Made by a program: the position numbers and the translations under genes. A DNA stretch of 20,141 bases from positions 1 through 20,141 of the forward strand of contig JALWJV010000140.1 in NCBI GenBank assembly GCA_026996955.1, given 5' to 3'. The DNA is from Deltaproteobacteria bacterium (GTDB taxonomy: Bacteria; Desulfobacterota; Dissulfuribacteria; Dissulfuribacterales; QOAL01). Position 1 is the first letter of the stretch, and every line of letters begins with the position of its first letter. This document shows positions 1-7,570 of the stretch, in pieces. The notes beneath the pieces are model-generated. The model saw nothing but the letters and a program-made list of their open reading frames with translations. It did no database searches and had not been told where the DNA came from.

Positions 1-3000
1 ACATGAAGAGCATCAGGCGGGAACTTGAGATTTTCAAAAAATGCCAGGATGAGAATAAAGATGCAGGCAGGGAGATTGGTGATGTCATAAATGCGGCAGT
101 GACCGGGTGGGCCAAGGCGCCTGTGGATACCTTGTGTCATGCGCTTAGCGAAGAATACCAGGATAAATTCCAACAAAATGCCAAAAAGTGGCTAAAAACA
201 CAGGCCCAGAAGGAACTCAGGGCATTTGATTTTATTCTTTCAGAGCCCTTGCCCATAATCGACAGGTTCAGGGAGGCGGCAGGCTCCCTGTTTTTTGCCC
301 TTGGAACTGATGATCCGCGCCCCCGGAGCCTCTGGCTCTTTGAGATATTTCAAGCCAGGGTGGTATCACAGCAGATGGCCGGTAAAAGTTCCCCCAGGGG
401 CAAAATGGTGGTGGATGACCTCTCGTTTGCACGCTTCACCAGGGCACTTCGCTGCTGGATATCTGAATGCCAGGGAAATGATCTGCCTAAAAAAACAGTT
501 GAAATGGCAAGGCAGGCCGGAAAGGGCATAATCCCTGTTCTTTCCCATGCGGGTATCAGGGAAAGGGCAGATGCGGCACTGCTGCACGAGGCAAGGGAGT
601 TTGTCAAGGGCTACATGGCCAGGAAGAAGTCCGAGCTAATGGCAATCTCGTACGATGACATGCTCAAGATGGTACATGCCGCACTGCGTGGCCCTGGGGG
701 AAGGCATCTTGCCTCTGTCCTTCAGCGCCGCTACAGGGTAGCGCTTATTGATGAGTTCCAGGATACAGATGCCATCCAGTGGCGGATATTCAGCACCATC
801 TACCCGGATCCCGCCAAATCCCGCCTGTTTCTTATCGGGGACCCCAAGCAGGCCATCTACAGCTTCAGGGGCGCTGATATTTTTACATACCTTGAGGCAA
901 AGGATCAGACAGATGAAGTGCGCCGGTGGGAGCTTGATACCAACTGGCGCTCTGCCCCGGAGCTGGTTCAGGGTGTAAACACAATCTTTTCCAACCTGGA
1001 AAACCCCTTTCTGCTTGATGGCATCGGGTTTGACCCGGTAAAGGCAAGGGATGAAAATGACTGGCGTCTTGAACCTGCAAGTCCTGACTTGAACGGCCCG
1101 GATATCGAGGGTTGGGAGAGCCCGGTTGAGTTGTGGCTTTCACTGCCCCGGCCTGACAGTGACCAGGCGGACCCGGCAGAGGATGGTGATTCAGCAGATG
1201 GTAATTTATTGGGCGAAAAAGAACTTGACCCTGCCAGCCTTGCCGCCTCCAGGATAGCAAGGCTTATTGACCTTGGACAGCGAGGATTCCTTAAAATGAC
1301 AGGGCCTGCAGGAGATGAGAAGCCGGTTGGGGCCGGGGATATTGCTGTTCTTGTGCGTTCCCACAGACAAGCAGCAGAGGTGCGTCAGGCGCTTTATGAC
1401 CTTGGGGTGTATTCCATCTACTACGGGCCATCCAACATCTTTGAATCCACTGAGGCAAGGGAGCTTCTATACATTCTTAATGCGGTTATCTCTCCATACA
1501 ACCAGCGCGCAATATCCACTGCCCTTGGAACCGCAGCCCTTGGATACAATGCCAAGGGGCTTATCAAGGTTCAGAATGACAGCCACCAGTGGGACGGCCT
1601 GGTTGATTCCTTCATGGAGCTCAGGGAGCTATGGGGCAGGACTGGAATTGCTCCCATGCTTAGGAGGCTCTTTCACCATTTTGACGTGCCAAAGAGGCTG
1701 CTTTCACTGTCAGACGGACAGAGACGCCTTACCAATTTCAGGCAGTTGTCAGAACTTCTGGCAGAGGCTGAAAAGGAGTTTCCCGGAAGGTCAAGGCTAA
1801 TGCTGTGGCTCAGGAAACATGTTGATGACCCCGGCCTTGACCAGGACGAAAACAGGCTCAGGCTTGAAACAGATGAAAACCTTGTGAAGGTGATGACCTA
1901 TCACATGAGCAAGGGGCTTGAATTCCCTGTTGTATTCCTGCCGTACATAGGTGAGCTGGGCACGTACCAGTTTTCTGAAAACAGGTTTTTCAGTAGTAAA
2001 CAGGGGCGTTACGTACTGCCTATTTCCCAGTACGGATTCCAGTTTGACCAGCAGGTAGAGGGAGGAGGATATGGAGTGCATGTCCTTGACCCGGAAGAGG
2101 AACGCTCGGCACGTGAACAGGCCCGGGCTGAAGATGTGCGCCTTGCATACGTTGCCCTTACCCGTGCCCGGTACAAGATGTTCCTGGGACTTCTTGGAGA
2201 TGATCTTGAAGGCTCGGTGATGGGAGAGCTCCTGCTTGGCACAATGGACAATGGGCGGTTTCCATGTCTTTCGAAAATTGTGGAAAACAGCCGGGCTGAT
2301 GTAAGCCTGCTCCTGGAAGATGATATTGAAGATCATATTAATGGCCTGCCCCTGGTTGTAAAATATGCACTGCTTTCAAGAACGCGCATTCATGATGAGT
2401 TAATGGAGTGGTGCAGCCAGAGCGGACAGAAACATGATGAAAATTATGGGCATAACAAAAATAATGAAAATGATACTGGTGTTGACTCCCCGGAAAATCC
2501 GGAGCTTTTGATCCCAGGTTATCTGGAAAAACTCTTTGAAAATAACAGCGGGGTCAGGCTGGTCTGGAAGAATGAACTGGGACAGATCATCAGGCAGGCG
2601 GCACGTATCAGGCCGCACAGGGAGATTGAGGAAATAATTAAACTTCCCACCACACCTTCAGGCCCTGTTACCAGGCAGACCTGGACAAGGACAAGCTTCA
2701 GCGGCATTACAGCACATGACAGCGGCGAATATGCTGGCATGATCCAGCATGGCATGGACGTCCCCCTTCCCGGCACCAGAGACATATCCGGGTTTCCCCG
2801 TGGACCTGAGGCAGGAAGCTGTATCCACCAGGTATTTGAATATGTTGATTTCAGGGAGGGTCCCGCAGCCTTTCATGCCGAAGTACAAAGGGCGCTTGAG
2901 CAGTTTAACATTGACACCTCGTGGGCAGACGTGGTCTCCGGCATGGTTGAGGAGGTGGTAAGGGCTGAACTCCTGCCCGGGCTCAGGCTGAAAGGGCTTG

Positions 3001-3482
3001 ATCCTGAATGGATCATAAAGGAGATGGAATTTCACCTCCCCTTTGACGCACGATTCGCACAAAACCTCCGGGGCCATGAAATCCAGTATGAAAAGGGTGT
3101 GATAAAAGGCTTCATAGACCTTGTATTCCACCATTATGGCAAATTCTACCTGCTTGACTACAAGACAAACTGGCTTGGGATGGGACCAGGGGACTACACC
3201 CCTGAAAACATGCGAAGGGCAATGGATCAGCACGACTACTGGCTTCAGGCTGCAATCTATGCCACTGCTCTTGACACCTATCTTGATACCAACATGCAGG
3301 GCTATGACAGGAAGCTTAATTTCGGTGGCGCATTCTACCTGTTTGTAAGGGGGATTTCTGAATGCCGGGCAGGGCAGAAGGGGCACGGGATTCTCTTTAT
3401 CTCTCCAGAGGAACTTCAGGCAAGATACAACTGGGTTTTCAGCCCTGTTAAAGATGAAATTCCCAGGGGAGGTCAGGCATGA
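1..3482 (+). CDS. recB: RecBCD exonuclease V beta subunit (RecB), 5' partial
   Basis: RecB is the 3'-5' helicase and nuclease subunit of RecBCD, which resects double-strand breaks for RecA. Counting from the first ATG in the window (position 3), the UvrD/Rep helicase motifs run in order: DEFQDTD (residues 250-256), GDPKQ plus SFRG (about 279-288), TNWRS, the TYHMSKGLEFP motif (632-642) and VALTRAR (717-723). The C-terminal RecB-family nuclease has H942 in GSCIHQ, D1039 in GFIDL, and D1052/K1054 in DYKTN. The D-to-D spacing of 13 equals that of D1067/D1080 in E. coli RecB. The Walker A motif is absent, and DEFQDTD sits about 140 residues earlier than in E. coli, so the real start lies upstream of the window. 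The stop overlaps recD by ATGA. Two low-complexity linkers, one acidic (about 385-415) and one Asn-rich (about 810-835), are unusual. Confidence 0.96.
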   Translation, partial: MKSIRRELEIFKKCQDENKDAGREIGDVINAAVTGWAKAPVDTLCHALSEEYQDKFQQNAKKWLKTQAQKELRAFDFILSEPLPIIDRFREAAGSLFFALGTDDPRPRSLWLFEIFQARVVSQQMAGKSSPRGKMVVDDLSFARFTRALRCWISECQGNDLPKKTVEMARQAGKGIIPVLSHAGIRERADAALLHEAREFVKGYMARKKSELMAISYDDMLKMVHAALRGPGGRHLASVLQRRYRVALIDEFQDTDAIQWRIFSTIYPDPAKSRLFLIGDPKQAIYSFRGADIFTYLEAKDQTDEVRRWELDTNWRSAPELVQGVNTIFSNLENPFLLDGIGFDPVKARDENDWRLEPASPDLNGPDIEGWESPVELWLSLPRPDSDQADPAEDGDSADGNLLGEKELDPASLAASRIARLIDLGQRGFLKMTGPAGDEKPVGAGDIAVLVRSHRQAAEVRQALYDLGVYSIYYGPSNIFESTEARELLYILNAVISPYNQRAISTALGTAALGYNAKGLIKVQNDSHQWDGLVDSFMELRELWGRTGIAPMLRRLFHHFDVPKRLLSLSDGQRRLTNFRQLSELLAEAEKEFPGRSRLMLWLRKHVDDPGLDQDENRLRLETDENLVKVMTYHMSKGLEFPVVFLPYIGELGTYQFSENRFFSSKQGRYVLPISQYGFQFDQQVEGGGYGVHVLDPEEERSAREQARAEDVRLAYVALTRARYKMFLGLLGDDLEGSVMGELLLGTMDNGRFPCLSKIVENSRADVSLLLEDDIEDHINGLPLVVKYALLSRTRIHDELMEWCSQSGQKHDENYGHNKNNENDTGVDSPENPELLIPGYLEKLFENNSGVRLVWKNELGQIIRQAARIRPHREIEEIIKLPTTPSGPVTRQTWTRTSFSGITAHDSGEYAGMIQHGMDVPLPGTRDISGFPRGPEAGSCIHQVFEYVDFREGPAAFHAEVQRALEQFNIDTSWADVVSGMVEEVVRAELLPGLRLKGLDPEWIIKEMEFHLPFDARFAQNLRGHEIQYEKGVIKGFIDLVFHHYGKFYLLDYKTNWLGMGPGDYTPENMRRAMDQHDYWLQAAIYATALDTYLDTNMQGYDRKLNFGGAFYLFVRGISECRAGQKGHGILFISPEELQARYNWVFSPVKDEIPRGGQA

Positions 3483-5455
3483 TCTATACCAGGCGCCTTG
3501 AAGCCGTGATGGACGGACTGAACAGGGCAGTGGCAGACGGGAAACTAAGCAGAAGTGCGGTGGAACTGGCCAGGTTTGCAGGAAGGATGGAAGAAAAATG
3601 CCCGGATTTACAGGAACCCAAGGATTCTCAGGTGGAATGCATAATGCTTTCGGCAATACTGCTGAGCCTCAGCCTTGAAAAGGGACATACCTGTCTCTCC
3701 CTTACAGAAGAAGGGCTTGAAAATGCCCTGTACGATGCAGATTCAGGGGTACTGGCTGAACATCTTGAAGATGTTCCAGGTCTTGTTAAGGCAGGGGGGA
3801 ATAAGGATTCCATACCTTACGGCATCCTTTCAAATGCCCTGATTGATTCCCTGCAAAAGTCGTGTCTTGCAGGAGCGCCAGGTAGCGACACTCCGTTCAT
3901 ACTGGCTGAAGACAGGTTATACCTTCACAGGTACTGGAGTTATGAAAACAGGATCTCAGAGTGGCTGTTAAAAAACGCAGGCAAGGTGCCAGGATTTATC
4001 AGGGATGCTCAAGAGGCGGTCAGAAAGGGCTGGGCAGTCTTGAACAGCATATTCCAAAAAGGCGGGACATCTCCAAGCCCTGACTGGCAGAAGGTTGCAG
4101 TTGCCGCAAGCCTCCACACGCGCTTTCTTGTTATCTCAGGCGGCCCCGGCACGGGAAAGACACGCACTGTTGCCGCGCTTATGGCTGTAATTACCGGGGC
4201 TTCAGGCGCCCCTCTCAAAATAGCCCTATCGGCACCTACCGGCAAGGCGGCCACAAGGCTTGGGGAGTCCGTTTCTGCCGTGCTCTCCGTGCTTGATATC
4301 CCGGAGGATATAAAAAAATCCATCCCGGTTGAGGCAATGACCATTCACAGGCTCCTTGGGGCTGGAAGGCTTCCCGGGACCTTCAGGTTCAACGCCGCAT
4401 CCCCTCTGCCCCATGATGTAATCATAGTTGACGAGGCCTCAATGGTTGACCTTCCCATGATGATGCACCTTGTGGATGCGCTTCCTGACGGGGCAAGCCT
4501 GGTGCTTCTGGGAGACAGGGACCAGCTTGCCTCTGTTGAGGCAGGAAGTGTACTTCGTGATATCTGCGCAGGACAGGACAGGTACTCGTTTTCAGAAAAT
4601 TTCATAACTCTTGCCCGTAATGCAGGCCAGGATATCACAACAGCGCTCAGGCAGGGCAAGCCCCTCCCTGCCCCCGCCACGCCTTCGCAGTGCTCCCTCA
4701 GGGACGGCATAGTTACGCTTACCCATAACTTCAGGTTCAGGGAGGGAAGCGGAATAGATGAGCTTGCCAGGGCAGTAAAGACAGGGGAGCCAGGGCCTGT
4801 ACTTAATATCCTTGAGGCGTCAGACTATCCCGGTATACGGCTTGTAAGCCCTGGGGAAAAGGGAGTCGCAGGCTTTCTGGATGACGAGGCCTCAGGTTAT
4901 GCAAGGGATATCTGTTCAGCACCTGGTGGAAACAGCGCACTGAATATGCTCTCAGGAATGAAGATACTCTGTGGGGCGCGGCGGGGAAGGCTTGGGGTTG
5001 AGACTGTAAACAGCCTCGTATCAATGAATCTTGCAGCACCGGACCATACATTTCAGGGGCTTTTCAAGGGGCTTCCTGTAATCATAAAACGAAACGACTA
5101 CAGCTTGGAGCTTTACAACGGAGATACCGGCATCTGCTGGCCGGACAAATCAGGGGCAATAAAGGTGCTGTTCCAGGGCGGTGACAGCCAGGTTAGAAGC
5201 CTCTCTCCCTCGAGGCTCCCGGCATTTGAGCCTGCCTGGGCAATAACGGTACACAGCAGCCAGGGATCGGAGTTTGAAAAGGTGGTATTTATACTGCCTC
5301 CTGAGGACTCCCCGCTTCTTGGAAGGGAGCTTCTTTACACTGCAATTACCAGGGCAAGGCGGGAAATAGTGATTTTTGGCACTGCTGCAACCCTTGAAAA
5401 ATGTGTTGCAAGGCAGACCAGGCGATTTTCCGGCCTGGCCCGGTTGCTATGGTGA
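3479..5455 (+). CDS. recD: RecBCD exonuclease V alpha subunit (RecD)
   Basis: RecD is the 5'-3' superfamily 1B helicase of RecBCD. At 658 residues it is slightly longer than E. coli RecD (about 608). Walker A is GGPGTGKT with K227. Walker B is VDEASMVD (D318, E319). A GDRDQLASVEAG motif follows (about 343-354), then an AVHSSQGS-type motif read here as TVHSSQGSEFE (H592) and LLYTAITRARR (about 620-630), the last being the standard UvrD_C_2-type end of RecD. The ATG overlaps the recB stop in an ATGA arrangement, so the two are translationally coupled. The first about 200 residues form the usual poorly conserved N-terminal domain. The gene ends 36 bases from the convergent XRE antitoxin gene, with no hairpin terminator visible between them. 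Confidence 0.97.
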   Translation: MIYTRRLEAVMDGLNRAVADGKLSRSAVELARFAGRMEEKCPDLQEPKDSQVECIMLSAILLSLSLEKGHTCLSLTEEGLENALYDADSGVLAEHLEDVPGLVKAGGNKDSIPYGILSNALIDSLQKSCLAGAPGSDTPFILAEDRLYLHRYWSYENRISEWLLKNAGKVPGFIRDAQEAVRKGWAVLNSIFQKGGTSPSPDWQKVAVAASLHTRFLVISGGPGTGKTRTVAALMAVITGASGAPLKIALSAPTGKAATRLGESVSAVLSVLDIPEDIKKSIPVEAMTIHRLLGAGRLPGTFRFNAASPLPHDVIIVDEASMVDLPMMMHLVDALPDGASLVLLGDRDQLASVEAGSVLRDICAGQDRYSFSENFITLARNAGQDITTALRQGKPLPAPATPSQCSLRDGIVTLTHNFRFREGSGIDELARAVKTGEPGPVLNILEASDYPGIRLVSPGEKGVAGFLDDEASGYARDICSAPGGNSALNMLSGMKILCGARRGRLGVETVNSLVSMNLAAPDHTFQGLFKGLPVIIKRNDYSLELYNGDTGICWPDKSGAIKVLFQGGDSQVRSLSPSRLPAFEPAWAITVHSSQGSEFEKVVFILPPEDSPLLGRELLYTAITRARREIVIFGTAATLEKCVARQTRRFSGLARLLW

Positions 5456-5491
5456 GGGGATAATACCAGTAGTGCCATTCACCAAGTTTAT

Positions 5492-5866
5492 CTACTCTTC
5501 CACAAGGTATTCCAATGACACTCCCAACGCCCTGGCCACCGCGCCTAGCACCTCGGTTGTACCGTTCCGCTGCCCTGATTCCAACTGTGACAAGTACGGC
5601 TTGCTGATCCCTGCCTTTTCTGCCAGCTGTTGCTGCGTCATCCCCCGATACTCACGCCATGCCCGTATGGGGCTTTTGCCATCAAGAATGCCAAAGGTCA
5701 CTTCACCGGGTATCAGCGCCTCTCCTCTTTCCATGGATAACTTTGCCTCATCGAAGGCCTGAATATCTTGAAGCATTTCTGCATTTTCCAATAATCGCTG
5801 ATATTCATCATACGGGATAACCGCCCACTCAGGCCTGCCGTTTTTCTCAATCAGCTGTACACTCAT
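5492..5866 (-). CDS. XRE-family antitoxin (partner of a destroyed RelE-type toxin)
   Basis: This is a 124-aa DNA-binding protein of the RelE/HigB-associated antitoxin type. Residues 1-60 resemble a Phd-like N-terminal segment (AVIPYDEYQRLLE near 15-27). Residues 66-120 form a Cro/CI helix-turn-helix with TQQQLAEKAGISKPYLSQLE (77-96) and a LGVSLEYL ending. The start is set by the toxin/antitoxin junction: the ATG (5864-5866 on the minus strand) overlaps the TGA of the upstream toxin fragment as ATGA. That gives the toxin-first order typical of higBA-like pairs. Its toxin has been cut to 36 codons by an IS21-family insertion, so this antitoxin is now an orphan and has lost its native promoter. 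It may still regulate other targets or be unexpressed. Confidence 0.87.
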   Translation of the reverse strand: MSVQLIEKNGRPEWAVIPYDEYQRLLENAEMLQDIQAFDEAKLSMERGEALIPGEVTFGILDGKSPIRAWREYRGMTQQQLAEKAGISKPYLSQLESGQRNGTTEVLGAVARALGVSLEYLVEE

Positions 5867-5973
5867 CGGTACACACCTCCACGCGGAGCAATTCTCAACA
5901 CTAAAATGATTAGCCGACCATCTTCAACCTCATAGATAACACGCCAATACCCCACCCGCAGCCTGTAACCGGG
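5863..5973 (-). pseudogene. 3' fragment of a RelE/HigB-family toxin
   Basis: Reading the minus strand back from the TGA at 5863-5865, there are 36 open codons whose translation is typical of the RelE/ParE toxin C-terminus: YRLRVGYWRVIYEVEDGRL, then IILVLRIAPRGGVYR. RelE-family toxins are ribosome-dependent mRNA interferases or relatives. Roughly the first 50 residues are missing, because at 5974 the sequence changes to the terminal repeats of an IS21-family element. The fragment overlaps the XRE antitoxin start by ATGA. It is too short (under 40 codons) to fold as a full RelE domain, so it is called non-functional. Confidence 0.82.
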
Positions 5974-5980
5974 TGCAAAT

Positions 5981-6024
5981 GGCCAATAATTTTGACCCAC
6001 TTTCGGCCAATAAAATTGACCCAC
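5981..6024. repeat. Two tandem copies of the IS21-family terminal repeat
   Basis: Two 20-bp direct copies lie at 5981-6000 and 6005-6024, both of the form GGCCAATAA-two variable bases-TTGACCCAC. They differ at two positions and are separated by TTTC. IS21-family elements are known to carry multiple repeated transposase-binding sites near their ends. Confidence 0.8.
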
Positions 6025-6040
6025 CTACGGCATCCTAAAG

Positions 6041-6168
6041 TCACCCTTGTTGCTTCTGGCTTAACCGATAACTTTCTCCTCCCAGCATAAAAATGTGTGA
6101 ATGGTGGATGAGACGATCCACGATAGGCACGGCAACATTGTTATCGTGAAAGAACTCTCCCCATGCAT
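6041..6168 (-). pseudogene. istB: 3' end of istB (IS21-family ATP-binding helper protein)
   Basis: On the minus strand an open stretch of about 42 codons ends at a TGA (6041-6043). It reads WGEFFHDNNVAVPIVDRL, then IHHSHIFMLGGESYRL, followed by a short basic tail. This is the characteristic C-terminus of IstB, the AAA+ ATPase that activates IS21 transposition. The P-loop and all upstream parts are absent, so it is inert. The reading frame is intact within the remnant, which points to deletion of the rest of the element rather than slow decay. Confidence 0.83.
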
Positions 6169-6197
6169 TTGACACCCGCCCCAATTAAGTTTATAGT
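6169..6197 (+). promoter_or_regulatory. Promoter of phd-vapC
   Basis: TTGACA (6169-6174) and TATAGT (6192-6197) are separated by exactly 17 bp, a near-consensus sigma70 promoter pointing at the phd-vapC genes. The -35 box sits right at the edge of the istB remnant and the -10 lies inside the left arm of the operator palindrome. Confidence 0.7.
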
Positions 6198-6212
6198 ATG
6201 AAATATAAACTT
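6187..6212. promoter_or_regulatory. Palindromic operator of phd-vapC
   Basis: A perfect 9-bp inverted repeat, AAGTTTATA (6187-6195) and TATAAACTT (6204-6212), has an 8-bp spacer. It overlaps the -10 box and lies 24 bases before the antitoxin ATG. This placement is typical of autoregulation by a Phd-VapC complex; the binding itself is inferred. Confidence 0.68.
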
Positions 6213-6235
6213 GGTTCTACATAAGGGTGCAAATA

Positions 6236-6472
6236 ATGAAAGCCACAGCAAAGGATCTGAGATTCCATGCCAAAGAATTACTTGAAACCGTTAAAAGAGG
6301 TGAAGAGGTCGTTATTACCTTCCGGGGAAAGCCATGTGCCAAATTGATCCCTTTTGAAAATGAAAAAAGGAAAGCAACCCAAAATCCAGTATTTGGTATA
6401 TGGAAGGATCATGACCTATCTTCAAACGTAGAGAAGTATGTAAGAAATTTAAGAAAAGGACGTTTCCAATGA
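6236..6472 (+). CDS. Phd/YefM-family antitoxin
   Basis: This is a 78-aa type II antitoxin expected to neutralise the downstream PIN toxin and repress the operon. It has the Phd/YefM pattern: an N-terminal AKDLRFHAKELLETVKRGE helix region, then EEVVITFRGKPCAKLIP, and a basic, probably disordered C-terminus that would wrap the toxin. The ATG at 6236 is preferred over the in-frame GTG at 6227 because AAGGG at 6223-6227 gives a ribosome-binding site 8 bases upstream of the ATG but overlaps the GTG. The stop overlaps the vapC start by ATGA. The gene is AT-richer than the recBD and efflux genes around it, suggesting acquisition. Confidence 0.88.
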   Translation: MKATAKDLRFHAKELLETVKRGEEVVITFRGKPCAKLIPFENEKRKATQNPVFGIWKDHDLSSNVEKYVRNLRKGRFQ

Positions 6473-6849
6473 TCTTGGTCGATACAGATGTCCTTATCTG
6501 GTATTTGCGTGGGAATGAAAAAGCATATAAGACCATAGAACACCTCGAAAGCTTTACAATTTCTGTCGTAACATATATGGAACTTGTTCAAGGGATGAGA
6601 AACAAAAAAGAACTGAACAGTCTCCGCCAGGCTCTACGTGCCTGGAATTGTGAAATTTTATATATTACGGAAGAAATATCTGCAAAGGCCATGTTTGCAG
6701 TCGAGCAGCATTTCTTGAGTCACGCTATGCAACTTGCCGATGCTCTTATTGGAGCCACAGCTATTGTACATGGTCTTCCTTTGTTAACAGGCAATGATAA
6801 GCACTATAAAATAATGAAAGGGCTTCTTATTAAGAGATTCCGCCATTAA
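6469..6849 (+). CDS. vapC: VapC-family PIN-domain ribonuclease toxin
   Basis: This is a 126-aa PIN-domain toxin of the VapC type, Mg2+-dependent RNases that usually cut tRNA or rRNA. The acidic active site appears intact: D5 and D7 in MILVDTDVLIWYLRG, E38 in YMELVQG, D91 in QLADALIGATA and D110 in LLTGNDKHY. Full family length and no internal stop suggest a working toxin. It is translationally coupled to the antitoxin through ATGA and lies under the same promoter and operator. Its specific RNA target cannot be told from sequence. Confidence 0.9.
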   Translation: MILVDTDVLIWYLRGNEKAYKTIEHLESFTISVVTYMELVQGMRNKKELNSLRQALRAWNCEILYITEEISAKAMFAVEQHFLSHAMQLADALIGATAIVHGLPLLTGNDKHYKIMKGLLIKRFRH

Positions 6850-6961
6850 TAGCTTGAAAAACGTAACTGTTCAGCGTATTAACGGTATGGTTCGTAAATG
6901 GTCTTGTTTTTCCGTTCCGGAGAGTTGCGGTTGGTTACTTGTTAAAGGTGCTTGCCCGACA

Positions 6962-7423
6962 ATGAGAATTTTAATAAAACAAATTATTATTTGGTGTATC
7001 ATTGCGACTGCTTATTTCATAGCTATTGATACCCCGCTGATTATCTACACAAGAACAACGGGCGAACCACCTGACTTCCTGGTTGGTTTGCATCACGAAT
7101 TCTTTATCCTGCCATTTTTTTCCACCATGACAGGAAATGAATTATATGAAATTTTTCCGGAAGAGCAGGAAATGTTTGCCTTCTCGGGAGGATTTGTTTT
7201 TTATGCCGGCACAGGGGCATTGTTGGGTTTAATAAGACATTTGTCCAAAAAATCAAAGCACTGGCGTGGAATATTTTATGCCATTTTATTTTCCATGTTG
7301 GGCTATACAACGGGTGTCTGGCTTGGCGGCCATCCGCCAATATTTCTTTTTTTGAATCCGCCTGTTTTTTTTGTTGGGGGTTATATCTTTGGTATCCTGC
7401 TAAACGGTCATCAAGATCCTTGA
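6962..7423 (+). CDS. Unrecognised small multi-pass membrane protein
   Basis: I do not recognise a family. The reading frame is open from 6854, but the upstream 36 codons look non-membrane and Cys/Trp-rich. I prefer the ATG at 6962 (MRILIKQIIIWCIIATAYF), giving 153 aa that begin directly with a hydrophobic segment. An AAAGGTG at about 6944-6950 is a distant possible ribosome-binding site. Four hydrophobic segments are visible: residues about 4-24, about 64-84 (FSGGFVFYAGTGALLGLI), about 94-113 (GIFYAILFSMLGYTTGVWLG) and about 120-145. A charged loop (EIFPEEQE) follows the first extracytoplasmic region. It is AT-rich with T-rich codons, unlike the flanking RND gene, and lies in the accessory strip behind vapC. 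A function is not assignable. Confidence 0.5.
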   Translation: MRILIKQIIIWCIIATAYFIAIDTPLIIYTRTTGEPPDFLVGLHHEFFILPFFSTMTGNELYEIFPEEQEMFAFSGGFVFYAGTGALLGLIRHLSKKSKHWRGIFYAILFSMLGYTTGVWLGGHPPIFLFLNPPVFFVGGYIFGILLNGHQDP

Positions 7424-7570
7424 AGACCTCATTGGCAGTGCGTGAACGGATTTCACCACGCTCAAAACGATTCCCAAAACAAGCGCCCATATTGCCGTGG
7501 CCTGATTGGTTCGGAATGGGTGGCCGCTTTCCGTAGGAGCAAGCATAAAGCGCCTTAAGTACATGACAAA
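7424..7570. other. Intergenic strip with no recognisable gene
   Basis: There are 147 bases between the unrecognised membrane protein and the convergent end of the RND gene. No hairpin terminator, repeat or promoter is obvious. A minus-strand frame is open across it (RFERGEIRSRTANEVFKDL), which could be a fragment of a lost gene, but I cannot name a family. Confidence 0.4.

Larger units (their letters stand above)
5974..6168 (-). mobile_element. Remnant of an IS21-family element (one terminus plus istB tail)
   Basis: The stretch starts at TG (5974-5975), as expected for IS21-type TG...CA ends. It carries two tandem 20-bp terminal repeats and the C-terminal codons of istB on the minus strand. 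The istA gene, most of istB and the other end are gone. The inner boundary is placed where istB similarity fades, near 6165-6170, which is uncertain by a few bases. The insertion explains why the RelE-type toxin on the left stops abruptly. No target duplication can be checked because the second end is deleted. Confidence 0.8.

Noticed and set aside
3..750. ATG at position 3 as the true recB start
   Set aside because: The Walker A and first helicase motifs of RecB would be missing, and the frame may continue upstream of the window.
1797..2336. 179-codon minus-strand open frame opposite recB
   Set aside because: Antisense to RecB motifs V and VI; no family resemblance.
2658..3656. 332-codon open frame on the minus strand, opposite recB
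   Set aside because: It lies antisense to clearly conserved RecB nuclease sequence, has Pro/Cys-rich unlikely composition and no ribosome-binding site or motif; it is a shadow of high-GC coding DNA.
5981..6024. Direct repeats considered as a small CRISPR or iteron array
   Set aside because: Only two imperfect copies with a 4-base gap, followed by istB codons; the IS21 terminal-repeat explanation fits better.
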